DNA of 64,000 bases from JAATFS01 sp037145635. Its GTDB lineage: Bacteria; Pseudomonadota; Gammaproteobacteria; Xanthomonadales; Xanthomonadaceae. The stretch is from assembly GCA_037145635.1 (NCBI GenBank), contig JBBCXB010000002.1:310001-374000 (forward strand), read 5' to 3'. Within the stretch, counting starts at the first letter, position 1. Each line of letters opens with the position of its first letter. The notes below the pieces were generated by a model. That model saw only the letters and a program-made list of their open reading frames with translations, ran no database searches and was not told the DNA's origin. The translations under genes and the position numbers were made by a program. This document shows positions 15,386-27,100 of the stretch, piece after piece.

Positions 15386-17425
15386 GTGAACCCTCGTCAT
15401 CTGCTGCTGGCCGGCGCCGCCGTGCTCGGCGCGCTGTCGCTGTCGGCCTGCCGCAAGGACGCCGCGCCGCCGGCGCAGGCACCGCCCGCCGCGGCGGCCC
15501 CCGCCGAGAGCGCCGACCAGTTCGTCGCGCGGATCAATGCCGAGTACAAGGCCGCCTATCCGGAGATCACCGCGGCGCAGTGGCTGTCGTCGACCTACAT
15601 CAACGGCGATTCGCAGCTGGTAGCGGCAAAGGCCAACGAGCGTGCGCTCGGCCGGCTCAACCAGTGGATCGAGCAGGCCCGCCGGTACGAGGGCAAGCCG
15701 ATGTCGGCCGATACCGCGCGCGCGCTGGCGCTGCTGAAGCTGATGAGCGCCATGCCGGCCCCGCGCGATCCGGCGCGGCTGGCCGAGCTGACCGCCGTCG
15801 CCGCCAAGATGGAGGGCGACTACGGTGCCGGCAGCTACTGCACCGGCGAGGGCGACGCGCGCCGCTGCCGCCAGCTCGGCGAGCTGGAGCAGGTGCTGGC
15901 GCGCAGCCGCGACTACGACCAGCAGCTGGACGCCTGGCAGGGCTGGCACGCCACCGCGCAGCCGATGCGCAAGGACTACCAGCGTTTCGTCGAGCTGGCC
16001 AACGAGGGGGCCCGCGGGATCGGCTTCGCCGACGTCGGCGCGATGTGGCGCAGCGGCTACGACATGCCGCCGGCCCAGATCGCCGCCGAGACCGACCGCC
16101 TGTGGGCGCAGGTCAGGCCGCTGTACGAGCAGCTGCAGTGCTATGCCCGCGGCAAGCTGGACGCCCAGTACGGCAAGGACCGCGGCGAGGTGGCCGGCGG
16201 CCTGCTGCCCGCGCACCTGATGGGCAACATGTGGCAGCAGGACTGGAGCAACCTGTGGGACCTGCTGCAGCCCTACCCCGGCGCCGGCGACCTGGACATC
16301 ACCGCCGCGCTGGAGAAGCAGTACCAGGGCAATCTCAGCGCCGCGCTGGCGCGCCACCCCGGCGACGCCGCCGCGGCCACCCGCTTCGCCGCCGAACGCG
16401 ACGCGCAGCTGCACAACGCCATGCAGATGACCGAGCGCGCGCAGGACTTCTACACCTCGCTGGGCATGCCCAAGCTGCCGGACAGCTACTGGAAGCGCTC
16501 GCAGTTCCTCAAGCCGCTGGACCGCGACGTGGTATGCCACGCCAGTGCCTGGGACATGAACATGGGCGGCGATCCGGACCAGTCCATCGGCCCCGACGTG
16601 CGCACCAAGATGTGTATCAAGCCCACCGAGGAGGACTTCACCACCATCTACCACGAGCTCGGCCACCTCTACTACGACCTGGCCTACAACCCGCTGCCGC
16701 CGCTGTTCCAGGGCGGGGCCAACGACGGCTTCCACGAGGCCATCGGCGACACCATCGTGCTGGCGATGACGCCGAAGTACCTGCAGTCGATCGGCCTGGT
16801 GGGCGCGCAGCAGACCAGCCGCGAGGCGCTGATCAACGCGCAGATGCGCATGGCGCTGAGCAAGGTGGCGTTCCTGCCGTTCGGGCTGATGATCGATCGC
16901 TGGCGCTGGGGCGTGTTCGACGGCTCGATCACGCCCGAGCACTACAACCAGGCCTGGTGGGCGCTGAAGGCCAAGTACCAGGGCGTGGCGCCGGCCACCC
17001 CGCGCGGCGAGGAATTCTTCGACCCGGGCGCCAAGTACCACGTGCCGGGCAACACGCCGTACACCCGCTACTTCCTGGCGCACATCCTGCAGTTCCAGTT
17101 CTACAAGGGGCTGTGCCAGGCCGCCGGCTACCAGGGCCCGCTGTACGACTGCAGCTTCTACGGCAACAAGGAGGCCGGGCAGAAGTTCTGGTCGATGCTG
17201 CAGCGTGGCGCCAGCCAGCCCTGGCAGGCGACGCTGAAGGAACTGGCCGGTACCGACACGCTCGATGCCGGACCGATGCTGGAGTACTTCGCGCCGATGC
17301 AGGAGTGGCTCAGGCAGCAGAACCAGGGCCGGATGTGCGGCTGGGACGTGCCCGCAGCGGACGCGACGCCGCCAGCCCCGGCCGCGCCCGGCGGGGCCGC
17401 GCCGCACCCGGCGCCGGCGCGCTGA
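15386..17425 (+). CDS. M2-family zinc metallopeptidase (ACE-like) lipoprotein
   Basis: 679 residues. The N-terminus is a lipoprotein signal with lipobox LSAC (cysteine at about 22), so the enzyme is probably anchored in the periplasm or outer membrane. The zinc site HELGH is at 423-427, with the third ligand glutamate at 451 in FHEAIGD, the exact M2 spacing. AWDMN and FLAHILQFQFY further on are also ACE-typical. Bacterial M2 enzymes are dipeptidyl carboxypeptidases related to angiotensin-converting enzyme, known from Xanthomonas. The C-terminus is an Ala/Pro-rich tail. It probably releases dipeptides for uptake, in keeping with the OPT and POT transporters further along. Confidence 0.95.
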   Translation: MNPRHLLLAGAAVLGALSLSACRKDAAPPAQAPPAAAAPAESADQFVARINAEYKAAYPEITAAQWLSSTYINGDSQLVAAKANERALGRLNQWIEQARRYEGKPMSADTARALALLKLMSAMPAPRDPARLAELTAVAAKMEGDYGAGSYCTGEGDARRCRQLGELEQVLARSRDYDQQLDAWQGWHATAQPMRKDYQRFVELANEGARGIGFADVGAMWRSGYDMPPAQIAAETDRLWAQVRPLYEQLQCYARGKLDAQYGKDRGEVAGGLLPAHLMGNMWQQDWSNLWDLLQPYPGAGDLDITAALEKQYQGNLSAALARHPGDAAAATRFAAERDAQLHNAMQMTERAQDFYTSLGMPKLPDSYWKRSQFLKPLDRDVVCHASAWDMNMGGDPDQSIGPDVRTKMCIKPTEEDFTTIYHELGHLYYDLAYNPLPPLFQGGANDGFHEAIGDTIVLAMTPKYLQSIGLVGAQQTSREALINAQMRMALSKVAFLPFGLMIDRWRWGVFDGSITPEHYNQAWWALKAKYQGVAPATPRGEEFFDPGAKYHVPGNTPYTRYFLAHILQFQFYKGLCQAAGYQGPLYDCSFYGNKEAGQKFWSMLQRGASQPWQATLKELAGTDTLDAGPMLEYFAPMQEWLRQQNQGRMCGWDVPAADATPPAPAAPGGAAPHPAPAR

Positions 17426-17441
17426 CACGCCGCGCCGGCCG

Positions 17442-17816
17442 ATGAACCTGATCGCCCACGTCGAGATCCCGGTCGCGGACCTGGAGCGCGCGATGCGCTT
17501 CTACGCGGCGGTGTTCGAGGTCGCCTTCGCCGACATCGTGGCGGTGCACGACAGCCGCATGGCGGCGTTCCCGTTCCTGCCCGGGCAGGACGGGGCCAGC
17601 GCGGCGCTGGCCGAAGGGCCGGTCTACCGGCCTTCGCTGGCCGGGGCGCTGGTCTACGCCGGCGTCGAGGACCTCGATGCCACGCTCGCCCGCGCGCTCG
17701 CGCAGGGCGCGGAGGTGCTGTTCCCGAAGACCGCGTTCGGCAGCGCCGGCTGGGTCGCCGAGATCCGCGACAGCGAGGGCAACCGGCTCGGCCTGCAGCA
17801 GCTCGGCGCGGCATGA
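17442..17816 (+). CDS. VOC-family (glyoxalase/bleomycin-resistance-like) protein
   Basis: 124 residues from ATG 17442. One babab-type module pair is visible: HVEIPVADLERAMRFYAAVF at the start, GALVYAGVEDLDATLARAL in the middle and WVAEIRDSEGNRLGLQQL at the end. This is the usual pattern of single-domain VOC proteins, with metal-ligand candidates His7 and the late Glu in DSEGN. Members catalyse varied metal-dependent reactions or bind antibiotics; the substrate is not deducible. It begins 16 bases after the M2 peptidase stop and may be cotranscribed. Confidence 0.9.
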   Translation: MNLIAHVEIPVADLERAMRFYAAVFEVAFADIVAVHDSRMAAFPFLPGQDGASAALAEGPVYRPSLAGALVYAGVEDLDATLARALAQGAEVLFPKTAFGSAGWVAEIRDSEGNRLGLQQLGAA

Positions 17817-17915
17817 GGCGCGGCGCCCGGGTGCCGGGCGCATGCGGGCAGCGCGGCGCCCCGGCCACAGGGCCGCGAGCGGACCTGGCCCGCGCCGACC
17901 CTCACTGGCGCGCCC

Positions 17916-18317
17916 TCAGTTCGTGCGCGCCGGCGCCAGCTGCCGCGCCAGCTCGACCCGGAACGCCTCGAAATCGCCGCCCTCGGCGGCCGCCTCGGCG
18001 TGGGCGGCGTCCTTCAGCGCGTCGGAGTAGACCAGCCGCACCGGGGTACCGGCGCGCTCGTGCAGTTCGGCGGCCTGCATGATCAGTGCCAGCACCCGGG
18101 CCGCGCTCGGGGTCTCGCCGGCGATGCGGCCGTCCATGCCCAGCACCCATTCGCCCTCGCGGCGCACGATGCCGGCCAGCAGCTTGCGCTGCGGGTCGCG
18201 CAGCTCGGCATGCGGCTCGACCGGCGGCGCCGGCTCGGCCGCGGCCGCGGCCCGGTTGCGCAGCCGCTCGGCGGCCTTCTTGCGCGCATCGCGACGCAGC
18301 TTCGAATCGGTGGACAT
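17916..18317 (-). CDS. Conserved hypothetical basic/Ala-rich cytoplasmic protein
   Basis: 133 residues, no signal or membrane segment. The N-terminal third (about 1-30) is strongly basic (KLRRDARKKAAERLRNR) and predicted helical, so it may bind nucleic acid or form a coiled coil. The remainder contains LLAGIVRREGEWVLGMDGRIAGE and a Leu/Ala-rich helix. I do not recognise a characterised family. It lies 30 bases from the stop-codon side of the Bcr/CflA exporter gene on the same strand and could be the second gene of that transcript. Confidence 0.72.
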   Translation of the reverse strand: MSTDSKLRRDARKKAAERLRNRAAAAAEPAPPVEPHAELRDPQRKLLAGIVRREGEWVLGMDGRIAGETPSAARVLALIMQAAELHERAGTPVRLVYSDALKDAAHAEAAAEGGDFEAFRVELARQLAPARTN

Positions 18318-18347
18318 CGTGGCTCCTGTGACGAGGGGGCGGTGGCG

Positions 18348-19604
18348 CTAGAGGTGGTCGGCCGGTTCCAGCTGCGGCGTCGCGGTCTGCGCCAGGCGGC
18401 GGCGCAGGCGGCGCCCGCTGCGGCGTTCCCAGCGCCAGAATAGCCAGCCGGCCAGGAAAAATCCGGCCATGCCCAGCGCCAGGTGCAGCGGCTCGCGGCT
18501 CAGCAGCGGCGACAGCACGCCGGCCACCACGGTGTTCATCATCAGCTGGGTGAAGGCCTGCAGCGACGAGGCCAGCCCGCGCTGCTGCGGATACATGTCC
18601 AGCACCGCCAGCGCCAGGATCGGGAAGATCAGCGCCATGCCGACCCCGCCCAGGAAGATGGGCAGCACCGCCCACGGCACCGCGAGCTGCTGCACCGCCA
18701 GCACGTAGCCGAGGTTGGCGACCGCCGCGATCCCGCAGCAGATGAAGCCCAGGCGCACCTGCCGCACCGGCTCGATGCGCCCGGCCATGCGCCCGGACAG
18801 GAACGAGCCCAGGGTCATGCCGCCGATGGTGGGGATGAACAGCCAGGCGAAATCGCCCTCGCCCAGCCGCAGGTGCTGCATCACCAGCACCGGCGCCGAG
18901 GCGATGTACAGGAAGATGCCGGCGAAGTTGAACGACCCGGCCGCCGCCAGCCGCTGGAAGCGCGGATTGAAACCGATGGCGATGTAGTCGCGCAGCAGCC
19001 GCCGCGGCGACAGCGGCGTGCGCGCCTGCGGCGGGTGGGTCTCCGGCAGCCACGCCAGGGTGGAGACCAGCAGCAGCGCCGAGAACAGCGCCAGGAACCA
19101 GAAGATCAGCGGCCAGCCGGCGCCGGTGAGCAGGATCCAGCCGCCGATGATCGGCGCGATCGCCGGGGCGATGCCGAAGATCATCGACACCTGGCTCATC
19201 AGCCGCTGCGCGTCGTGGCCATGGAACAGGTCGCGGATCACCGCACGCCCGACGATCATGCCGACGCCGGCCGAGAACCCCTGCAGCGCGCGGAACAGCA
19301 GCAGCGTGCTCAGGTCGGACGACAGCGCGCAGCCCACCGAGGCGCCGATGAACACCACCAGCCCGCCCAGGATCACCCGCTTGCGGCCCCAGGCGTCGGA
19401 CAGCGGCCCGTGCGCCAGGCTCATCAGCGCGTAGGCCAGCAGGTAGACGCTGATGGTCTGCTGGATCGCGACCTCGTCCACCGCCAGCCGCCGGCTCAGC
19501 TGCGGGAAGGCCGGGAAGATGGTGTCGATCGAGAACGGACCGAACATCGCCAGCCCGGCGAGCAGCAGGGCCAGGCGGCGGGTGGAGGGGGTGGCAGTGG
19601 TCAT
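18348..19604 (-). CDS. Bcr/CflA-type multidrug MFS exporter
   Basis: 418 residues starting at ATG 19604, with 12 predicted transmembrane helices. Family motifs: FSIDTIFPAFPQL in helix 1 (the Asp of DHA1 exporters), the MFS loop 2-3 motif GPLSDAWGRKRVILGG, and RALQGFSAGVGMIVGRAVIRDL (helices 4-5, antiporter motif). Bcr/CflA pumps expel bicyclomycin, sulfonamides, florfenicol and similar compounds in exchange for protons across the inner membrane. Its actual substrate is unknown. A longer in-frame start exists upstream but would add a basic leader unlike the family, so 19604 is chosen. Confidence 0.9.
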   Translation of the reverse strand: MTTATPSTRRLALLLAGLAMFGPFSIDTIFPAFPQLSRRLAVDEVAIQQTISVYLLAYALMSLAHGPLSDAWGRKRVILGGLVVFIGASVGCALSSDLSTLLLFRALQGFSAGVGMIVGRAVIRDLFHGHDAQRLMSQVSMIFGIAPAIAPIIGGWILLTGAGWPLIFWFLALFSALLLVSTLAWLPETHPPQARTPLSPRRLLRDYIAIGFNPRFQRLAAAGSFNFAGIFLYIASAPVLVMQHLRLGEGDFAWLFIPTIGGMTLGSFLSGRMAGRIEPVRQVRLGFICCGIAAVANLGYVLAVQQLAVPWAVLPIFLGGVGMALIFPILALAVLDMYPQQRGLASSLQAFTQLMMNTVVAGVLSPLLSREPLHLALGMAGFFLAGWLFWRWERRSGRRLRRRLAQTATPQLEPADHL

Positions 19605-19768
19605 GCGGGTTCCGGAAGCACGGCGCGGCGGGCGCGCGCGGGCGCCGGCAGGCAGCGGGAAAGGCCGCGATGATAGGCGCTTCCGCGGTCGAGGGTAAGC
19701 GATGGCCGCGCCCGCCCGCGTATTCATCCCGGCCGCGGCCGGGCCCGCGCGCCGCGGCGGCCCCGGGC

Positions 19769-19774
19769 TATAAT
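19769..19774 (+). promoter_or_regulatory. Putative -10 box (TATAAT) ahead of the glycine riboswitch
   Basis: TATAAT stands out in otherwise GC-only sequence, 12-15 bases upstream of the first riboswitch helix, so transcription would begin at the aptamer. No good -35 hexamer is visible at the expected spacing. Confidence 0.6.
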
Positions 19775-19785
19775 CGGCGGGCAAT

Positions 19786-19966
19786 ACGGTGGGAGAAGCG
19801 GATCAGCCGCTGCCGAAGGCGCAACGCCCGTAATCGCTCAGGCCCGATACCATCTGCAACAAAACTCTGGAGAGACCGGTTCGATCCGGCGCCGAAGGGG
19901 CACGAGACGTCAGGCAGGCCACCGCCGCGCCGCATCTCCAAACTCTCAGGCAAAAGGACAGAGGGG
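19786..19966 (+). ncRNA. Tandem glycine riboswitch upstream of gcvP
   Basis: Two glycine aptamers in series. Aptamer 1 (about 19786-19856) has GGTGGGAGA, GCCGAAGGCGCAA and CGCTCAGGCCCGATACC. Aptamer 2 (about 19866-19966) has CTCTGGAGAGACC, GCCGAAGGGGCA and the highly conserved ACTCTCAGGCAAAAGGACAG. These are the consensus blocks of the gcvT-type riboswitch (RF00504). Glycine binding normally turns on glycine cleavage genes. About 100 bases separate aptamer 2 from the gcvP ATG; I did not find an unambiguous terminator or anti-SD helix there, so the mode of control is open. Confidence 0.95.
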
Positions 19967-20068
19967 CGCGAGGAAGACCGTGGAGTCCGGCACCCGTCGC
20001 CGTGCGCGAACGAGGGGCCGACGCCCGGTGTTTCCACACCTTCGCGTGCCCTCCTGCCGGATGCCCTC

Positions 20069-22933
<2,865 letters not shown>

Positions 22934-22957
22934 GGCGCGGCAGCCGCAGCTGACCCT

Positions 22958-22997
22958 GACGCCAGCCCCGCAGCCGGGGCTGGCGTCTTGCGTTTTG
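22958..22997 (+). terminator. Terminator of gcvP
   Basis: A perfect 12-base stem, GACGCCAGCCCC (22958-22969) and GGGGCTGGCGTC (22976-22987), with loop GCAGCC, is followed by TTGCGTTTTGCG. It starts 24 bases after the gcvP stop. Confidence 0.88.
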
Positions 22998-23069
22998 CGT
23001 CCGGGCCCCGGCACCGCCGTCGCGCACCCGCCGAACCGGTGGCCGCGACGACGTCGCCGAGGCCGTGTG

Positions 23070-24032
23070 TCAGTGCGAAGAGATGTAGCCCGACCCCGCA
23101 GGCGGCGGCGGAAGCGCAAAGCTCTCGCGCATGCGCCTGGCCTCCTCGGCAGGCGGAAGCCCGAACAGGCGCTTGAACTCGCGGCTGAACTGCGAGGCGC
23201 TCTCGTACCCCACCGCATGGCTGGCGACCGTGGCCGTCACCGCCTGGCGAACCATCAGCAGCCGCGCCTGGTGCAGCCGCGCGGACTTCACGTACTGCAT
23301 GGGCGACATGCCGGTGATGGCCTTGAAGTGGCTGTGGAAGGTCGGCACGCTCATGCCCGCCTCGCGCGCGAGCTGCTTGAGCTGGCAGGGTTGCGCGTAG
23401 GTGGCGTGGATGCGTCGCAGGGCCTTGCCGATCTTGCCGAACTGCCCCTGCAGGGTGAGGGCCGAGCGCATGGCGCTCCCCTGGGCGCCGGTCAGGACGC
23501 GGAAGTACAGCTCGCGCACCCGCGCCGGGCCGAGCACGGCAGCTTCGAGCGGCCTGTCCAGCGCCTCGAGCAGGCCCAGGACGGACGATCGGAGGGCCGC
23601 GTCCATCGGGCTGGACGTCATGCTCTGGGGCGCGGCTGCGGGCAGCGGCATGCCGTGATGGTCGATCTGGAGCATGAGTTCGGCCGCGACCTGGAAGTCC
23701 AGGTGCAGGTAGAGGGCCAGCAACGGGCGCTCCGGCGACGCATCGGTCTCCATGACGAAAGGCACCGGCACCGAGACCGCCAGGTAGTGCTGTTCGTCGT
23801 AGCGATACACCCGATCCCTGAAATAGCCGCGCTTGCTCCCCTGGCACACGATGACGATCCCGGGGTCGTACAGCACCGGCGTGCGCGCCAGCGGGCGATC
23901 GGAACGCAGGAGGCGCACGTCCGGCAGCGCGGTCAGGTTGTAGCCCTCCTGCGGGGCGAGGCCCCGCAGCAGGCCCAGCATCCGCTGCCGCTCCGGCGCC
24001 GCGGCCGGCGGGGGCGCGCTGTCGCTCTTCAT
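23070..24032 (-). CDS. AraC-family regulator with AraC_N sensor domain
   Basis: 320 residues from ATG 24032, which has GAGGAG 10 bases upstream; a second in-frame ATG lies at 24062 beyond that site. The N-terminal cupin-like domain (about 25-190) matches AraC_N (LLRSDRPLARTPVLYDPGIV, QGSKRGYF). The C-terminal double helix-turn-helix (about 215-305) contains LAREAGMSVPTFHSHFKAIT and AVGYESASQFSREFKRLFG. It is divergent from the SDR oxidoreductase gene at 24141, the usual arrangement for an AraC activator controlling a neighbouring oxidoreductase, perhaps induced by an aldehyde or alcohol. Confidence 0.92.
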   Translation of the reverse strand: MKSDSAPPPAAAPERQRMLGLLRGLAPQEGYNLTALPDVRLLRSDRPLARTPVLYDPGIVIVCQGSKRGYFRDRVYRYDEQHYLAVSVPVPFVMETDASPERPLLALYLHLDFQVAAELMLQIDHHGMPLPAAAPQSMTSSPMDAALRSSVLGLLEALDRPLEAAVLGPARVRELYFRVLTGAQGSAMRSALTLQGQFGKIGKALRRIHATYAQPCQLKQLAREAGMSVPTFHSHFKAITGMSPMQYVKSARLHQARLLMVRQAVTATVASHAVGYESASQFSREFKRLFGLPPAEEARRMRESFALPPPPAGSGYISSH

Positions 24033-24140
24033 CGAAGTCCGGCTCCTCATAGGAATAGGCAATAAAAACAGAATATACGGCCCTTCCGGCGAGGGAGCGG
24101 CCGCTAGGATGCACCCTCCTTCGTCAACGGAGTCGTCGCG
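24033..24140. promoter_or_regulatory. Divergent control region between araC-type and SDR genes
   Basis: Contains an AT-rich block (about 24051-24084; AATAGGCAATAAAAACAG and AATATACGG) in GC-rich surroundings, the natural place for the two opposing promoters and the AraC operator. I could not assign exact -35/-10 pairs. A GGAG ribosome-binding site for the SDR gene lies at 24129-24132. Confidence 0.45.
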
Positions 24141-24971
24141 ATGTCATCTTCGAAAACACTGCTGATCACGGGCGTGAGCAGCGGCTTCGGCCGCGCCCTG
24201 GCAGCCGAGGCGCTCGCCTGCGGCCACCGGGTGATCGGGACGGTGCGCAGTGCCGAAGCGCGGCGCGCCTTCGAGGCCCTCGGCCCCCATGCCTTCGGGC
24301 GCCTGCTCGACGTGACCGACGTGGACGCCATCGACGGCGTGATCGCCGAAGCCGAGGCCGGCATCGGCCCGGTGGACGTGCTGGTCAACAACGCCGGCTA
24401 CGGGCACGAGGGCGTGATGGAGGAATCCCCGCTGGAGGAGATGCGCCGGCAGTTCGACGTGAACGTGTTCGGCGCGGTGGCGATGATCAAGGCGGTGCTG
24501 CCCTACCTGCGTCGACGCCGCAGCGGCCACATTATCAACATCACTTCGATGGGAGGCTTCATCACCCTGCCCGGCATTGCCTACTACTGCGGCAGCAAGT
24601 TCGCCCTGGAGGGAATCTCCGAAGCGCTGGGCAAGGAGGTCGCCCCCTTCGGCATCGCCGTGACGGCGGTGGCGCCGGGTTCCTTCCGGACCGACTGGGC
24701 CGGCCGCTCCATGACCCGGACACCGCGGGCCATCGGCGACTACGATGCTTCGTTCGATCCGATCCGCAAGGCCCGCGAGGAAAAGAGCGGCAAGCAGCTC
24801 GGCGATCCGGTCAAGGCGGCGCGCGCCATGCTGGCGGTCATCGACAGCGACTCGCCGCCCGCGCACCTGCTGCTGGGAAGCGACGCGCTGGGCCTGGTGC
24901 GCGAAAAGCTGGCGGCCTTCGCCGCCGAGATCGACCGCTGGGAAGCGGTGACGCGTTCCACCGACGGCTGA
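24141..24971 (+). CDS. Short-chain dehydrogenase/reductase (classical SDR)
   Basis: 276 residues. The dinucleotide-binding motif TGVSSGFG is at residues 10-17, followed by DVTD, the NNAGYG motif, the catalytic serine in NITSMGG and the YCGSK motif (YxxxK). The loop after GFGRALA lacks the acidic residue typical of strict NAD specificity, so NADP is likely. The C-terminal region (PVKAARAMLAVIDSDSPP, HLLLGSDAL) is typical of the oxidoreductases often paired with AraC_N regulators, as here. The substrate is unknown. Confidence 0.93.
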   Translation: MSSSKTLLITGVSSGFGRALAAEALACGHRVIGTVRSAEARRAFEALGPHAFGRLLDVTDVDAIDGVIAEAEAGIGPVDVLVNNAGYGHEGVMEESPLEEMRRQFDVNVFGAVAMIKAVLPYLRRRRSGHIINITSMGGFITLPGIAYYCGSKFALEGISEALGKEVAPFGIAVTAVAPGSFRTDWAGRSMTRTPRAIGDYDASFDPIRKAREEKSGKQLGDPVKAARAMLAVIDSDSPPAHLLLGSDALGLVREKLAAFAAEIDRWEAVTRSTDG

Positions 24972-25381
24972 GCGCCCGGCGTCGCGGCACGGCCGATCGA
25001 CGCGCGCAGCCGCCAGGCTTGTCCTGCGGGAAGCGACCCGGATCGCGGATCGGCCGCTGCCCGCCACGCCTGCGCCGGCTCGATGCCGGGGGACGTCCGG
25101 CGGGCACCCGCGGCCCGGACACGCCGCCGCCGGAGCGCGGGCGCCGCCGGCGTGGGCCGGCAGCACCCGCCCGACCTTCGCTCGAAGCGCGGCCACGCGA
25201 CCGGTAAGCAGGTCCGCAGCGCCGGCAGCGCTCGCCGCCCGGGTCCGCCTCGCATCCGTGATCCGAGGTCGTCCGCACCGCGTGCGGCGCGCCCTGATCC
25301 GGCCGCGGCATTGTCCCGGCATACACGCGCGATCGCGATGATGGTGGCCTCATCTGGACTGCAACGTGCGAGGCGACAGCG
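24972..25381. other. 410-base gene-free interval
   Basis: No gene recognised. The frames are Arg/Pro/Ala-rich, without ribosome-binding sites or known motifs. The last 60 bases are slightly less GC-rich (GATGATGGTGGCCTCATC) and may hold the promoter of the esterase gene. Confidence 0.45.
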
Positions 25382-26980
25382 GTGACACCGATCCTGAAGA
25401 CGATGGCGGCGCTGGCCGCGGCCGGCATGCTGGCCGCGTGCACCCCGCGACCGCCCGGCGCGGTGCCGGCGCTGGTGCAGGCCGACGACGCGGTGGCCGA
25501 CACCGTCGCCACCGACACCGGCCGCGTACGCGGCGCCCGCACCGCGCAGGGGCGCGCGTTCCTGGGGATCCCCTTCGCGGCCCCGCCGGTCGGCGCCCTG
25601 CGGCTGCGGCCGCCGGCGCCAGCGGCGGCCTGGTCCGGGGTGCGCGATGCCACCCGCGCCGGTCCCGCTTGCCTGCCCCGCCATCATCTCGGCGGCGCCG
25701 AGGTGTCCGAGGACTGCCTCACGCTCAACGTGTACGCCCCGTCCGCCGCGGCGGCGCACCCCCGGGCGGTGATGGTGTGGCTCTACGGCGGTGCGCTGGA
25801 ACTGGGCAGCAACGTGGACTACGACCTCAGCGCGCTGGCGCGCCGGCAGGACGTGATCGTGGTGGCGCCGAACTATCGGCTGGGCGCGCTGGGCTTCCTG
25901 GCGCACCCGGCGCTGCGCGGTCCCGGCGAGGGCGCCTACGCCCTGCTCGACCAGCAGGCGGCGCTGCGCTGGGTCCAGCGCAACATCGGCGCGTTCGGCG
26001 GCGACCCACGCAACGTGACGCTGTTCGGCGAGTCCGCCGGGGCCTGGAGCACCTGTTACCAGCTCAACGCCCCGGGCGCGGCCGGGCTGTTCCGGCGCGC
26101 GATCCTGCAGAGCGGCAGCTGCCTGACCGCCGACTCGGCCGTGGACCGCGAGACCGCCGAGCGCGGCGGCCGGCGCATGGCGCGCGAGCTCGGCTGCAAG
26201 GACGGCCGCGACGTCGCCGCCTGCCTGCGCGCGCTGCCGGCCAGGACCCTGGTCGCGGCCGAATCGCGCCGGCGCGGACTCACCGGCGAGGACGCCTGGG
26301 CGCCGATGCATGGCGGCGACGTGCTGCCGCTGGCGCCGGCCGCGAGCGTGGCCGCCGGGCGCAGCCTCGCGGTGCCGGTGATGCTGGGCAACAACCGCGA
26401 CGAGGGCCGGCTGTTCGCCGGATTGCTGGGCTACGGCCTGCGGCTGCAGACGCGCGGCGACTACGAGAAGCGCGTCGGCCGCATGTATCCGCAGGCCGCG
26501 CCGGTGCTGGCCGAATACGCGCCGTTGGCGGCGCAGTCGCGCTGGCAGGCGTATGCCGAGCTGGTCACCGACGGCAGCTTCGCCTGTCCGATCCGGCGGC
26601 TGGGGCAGGCGCTGGCGGCCCGGGCGCCGGTGTACGCCTACGAGTTCGACGACCCGCAGGCGCCGTTCGGGCTGCCGCGCTGGCCGTTCGCCACGCCGCT
26701 GCGCAGCTTCCACGCCGCCGAGCTGGTGTACGTGTTCCAGCGCCCCTGGGTGCTCAGCGGCGACCGCCCTCTCGCTCCCCGCCAGCAGGCACTGTCGCGC
26801 GCGATGCAGGACTACTGGGGCGCGTTCGCCCGGCACGGCGATCCGAATGGACCGGGGCGTCCGGCGTGGCCGCGCTTCGACGGGCGCACGCCGCTGGCGC
26901 TGTCGGTGGACGGGATCGCGCCGACACACGATTTCGCCCGCGTGCATCGCTGCGACTTCTGGGACGCACAGGCGCGGTGA
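25382..26980 (+). CDS. Type B carboxylesterase lipoprotein
   Basis: 532 residues from GTG 25382. The N-terminus is a lipoprotein signal (MAALAAAGMLAAC), so the mature enzyme is probably membrane-anchored in the periplasm. The alpha/beta-hydrolase core shows FLGIPFAAPPVG, the SEDCLTLNVY motif, the nucleophile Ser218 in GESAGA, and the late acid/His elements (GNNRDEGRLF, HAAEL). The oxyanion-hole segment is WLYGGALELG, a variant of the usual HGGGF-type motif in which the histidine is replaced by tyrosine; activity may therefore be altered. Family members hydrolyse carboxyl esters. Preferred substrate unknown. Confidence 0.9.
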   Translation: MTPILKTMAALAAAGMLAACTPRPPGAVPALVQADDAVADTVATDTGRVRGARTAQGRAFLGIPFAAPPVGALRLRPPAPAAAWSGVRDATRAGPACLPRHHLGGAEVSEDCLTLNVYAPSAAAAHPRAVMVWLYGGALELGSNVDYDLSALARRQDVIVVAPNYRLGALGFLAHPALRGPGEGAYALLDQQAALRWVQRNIGAFGGDPRNVTLFGESAGAWSTCYQLNAPGAAGLFRRAILQSGSCLTADSAVDRETAERGGRRMARELGCKDGRDVAACLRALPARTLVAAESRRRGLTGEDAWAPMHGGDVLPLAPAASVAAGRSLAVPVMLGNNRDEGRLFAGLLGYGLRLQTRGDYEKRVGRMYPQAAPVLAEYAPLAAQSRWQAYAELVTDGSFACPIRRLGQALAARAPVYAYEFDDPQAPFGLPRWPFATPLRSFHAAELVYVFQRPWVLSGDRPLAPRQQALSRAMQDYWGAFARHGDPNGPGRPAWPRFDGRTPLALSVDGIAPTHDFARVHRCDFWDAQAR

Positions 26981-27100
26981 GCACAGCGCGGCCGCCGCCG
27001 GCCGCAGGGGGGCCGCTCGTGCCTCGCCGCACACGTCTCGCGCACCGCCGGTTAACGCGCCGCGCGTAGCGTGTGCGGCTCCTTCCCCCCGGAGCCGCCG

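Noticed and set aside
19866..19905. tRNA-like GGTTCGATCC motif
   Set aside because: It resembles a T-loop, but the surrounding conserved blocks are those of the second glycine riboswitch aptamer, and no acceptor or anticodon stems fit.
19670..20068. N-terminal extension of gcvP
   Set aside because: The in-frame extension is translated riboswitch sequence; GcvP homologues begin at the MSHTPSSL start.
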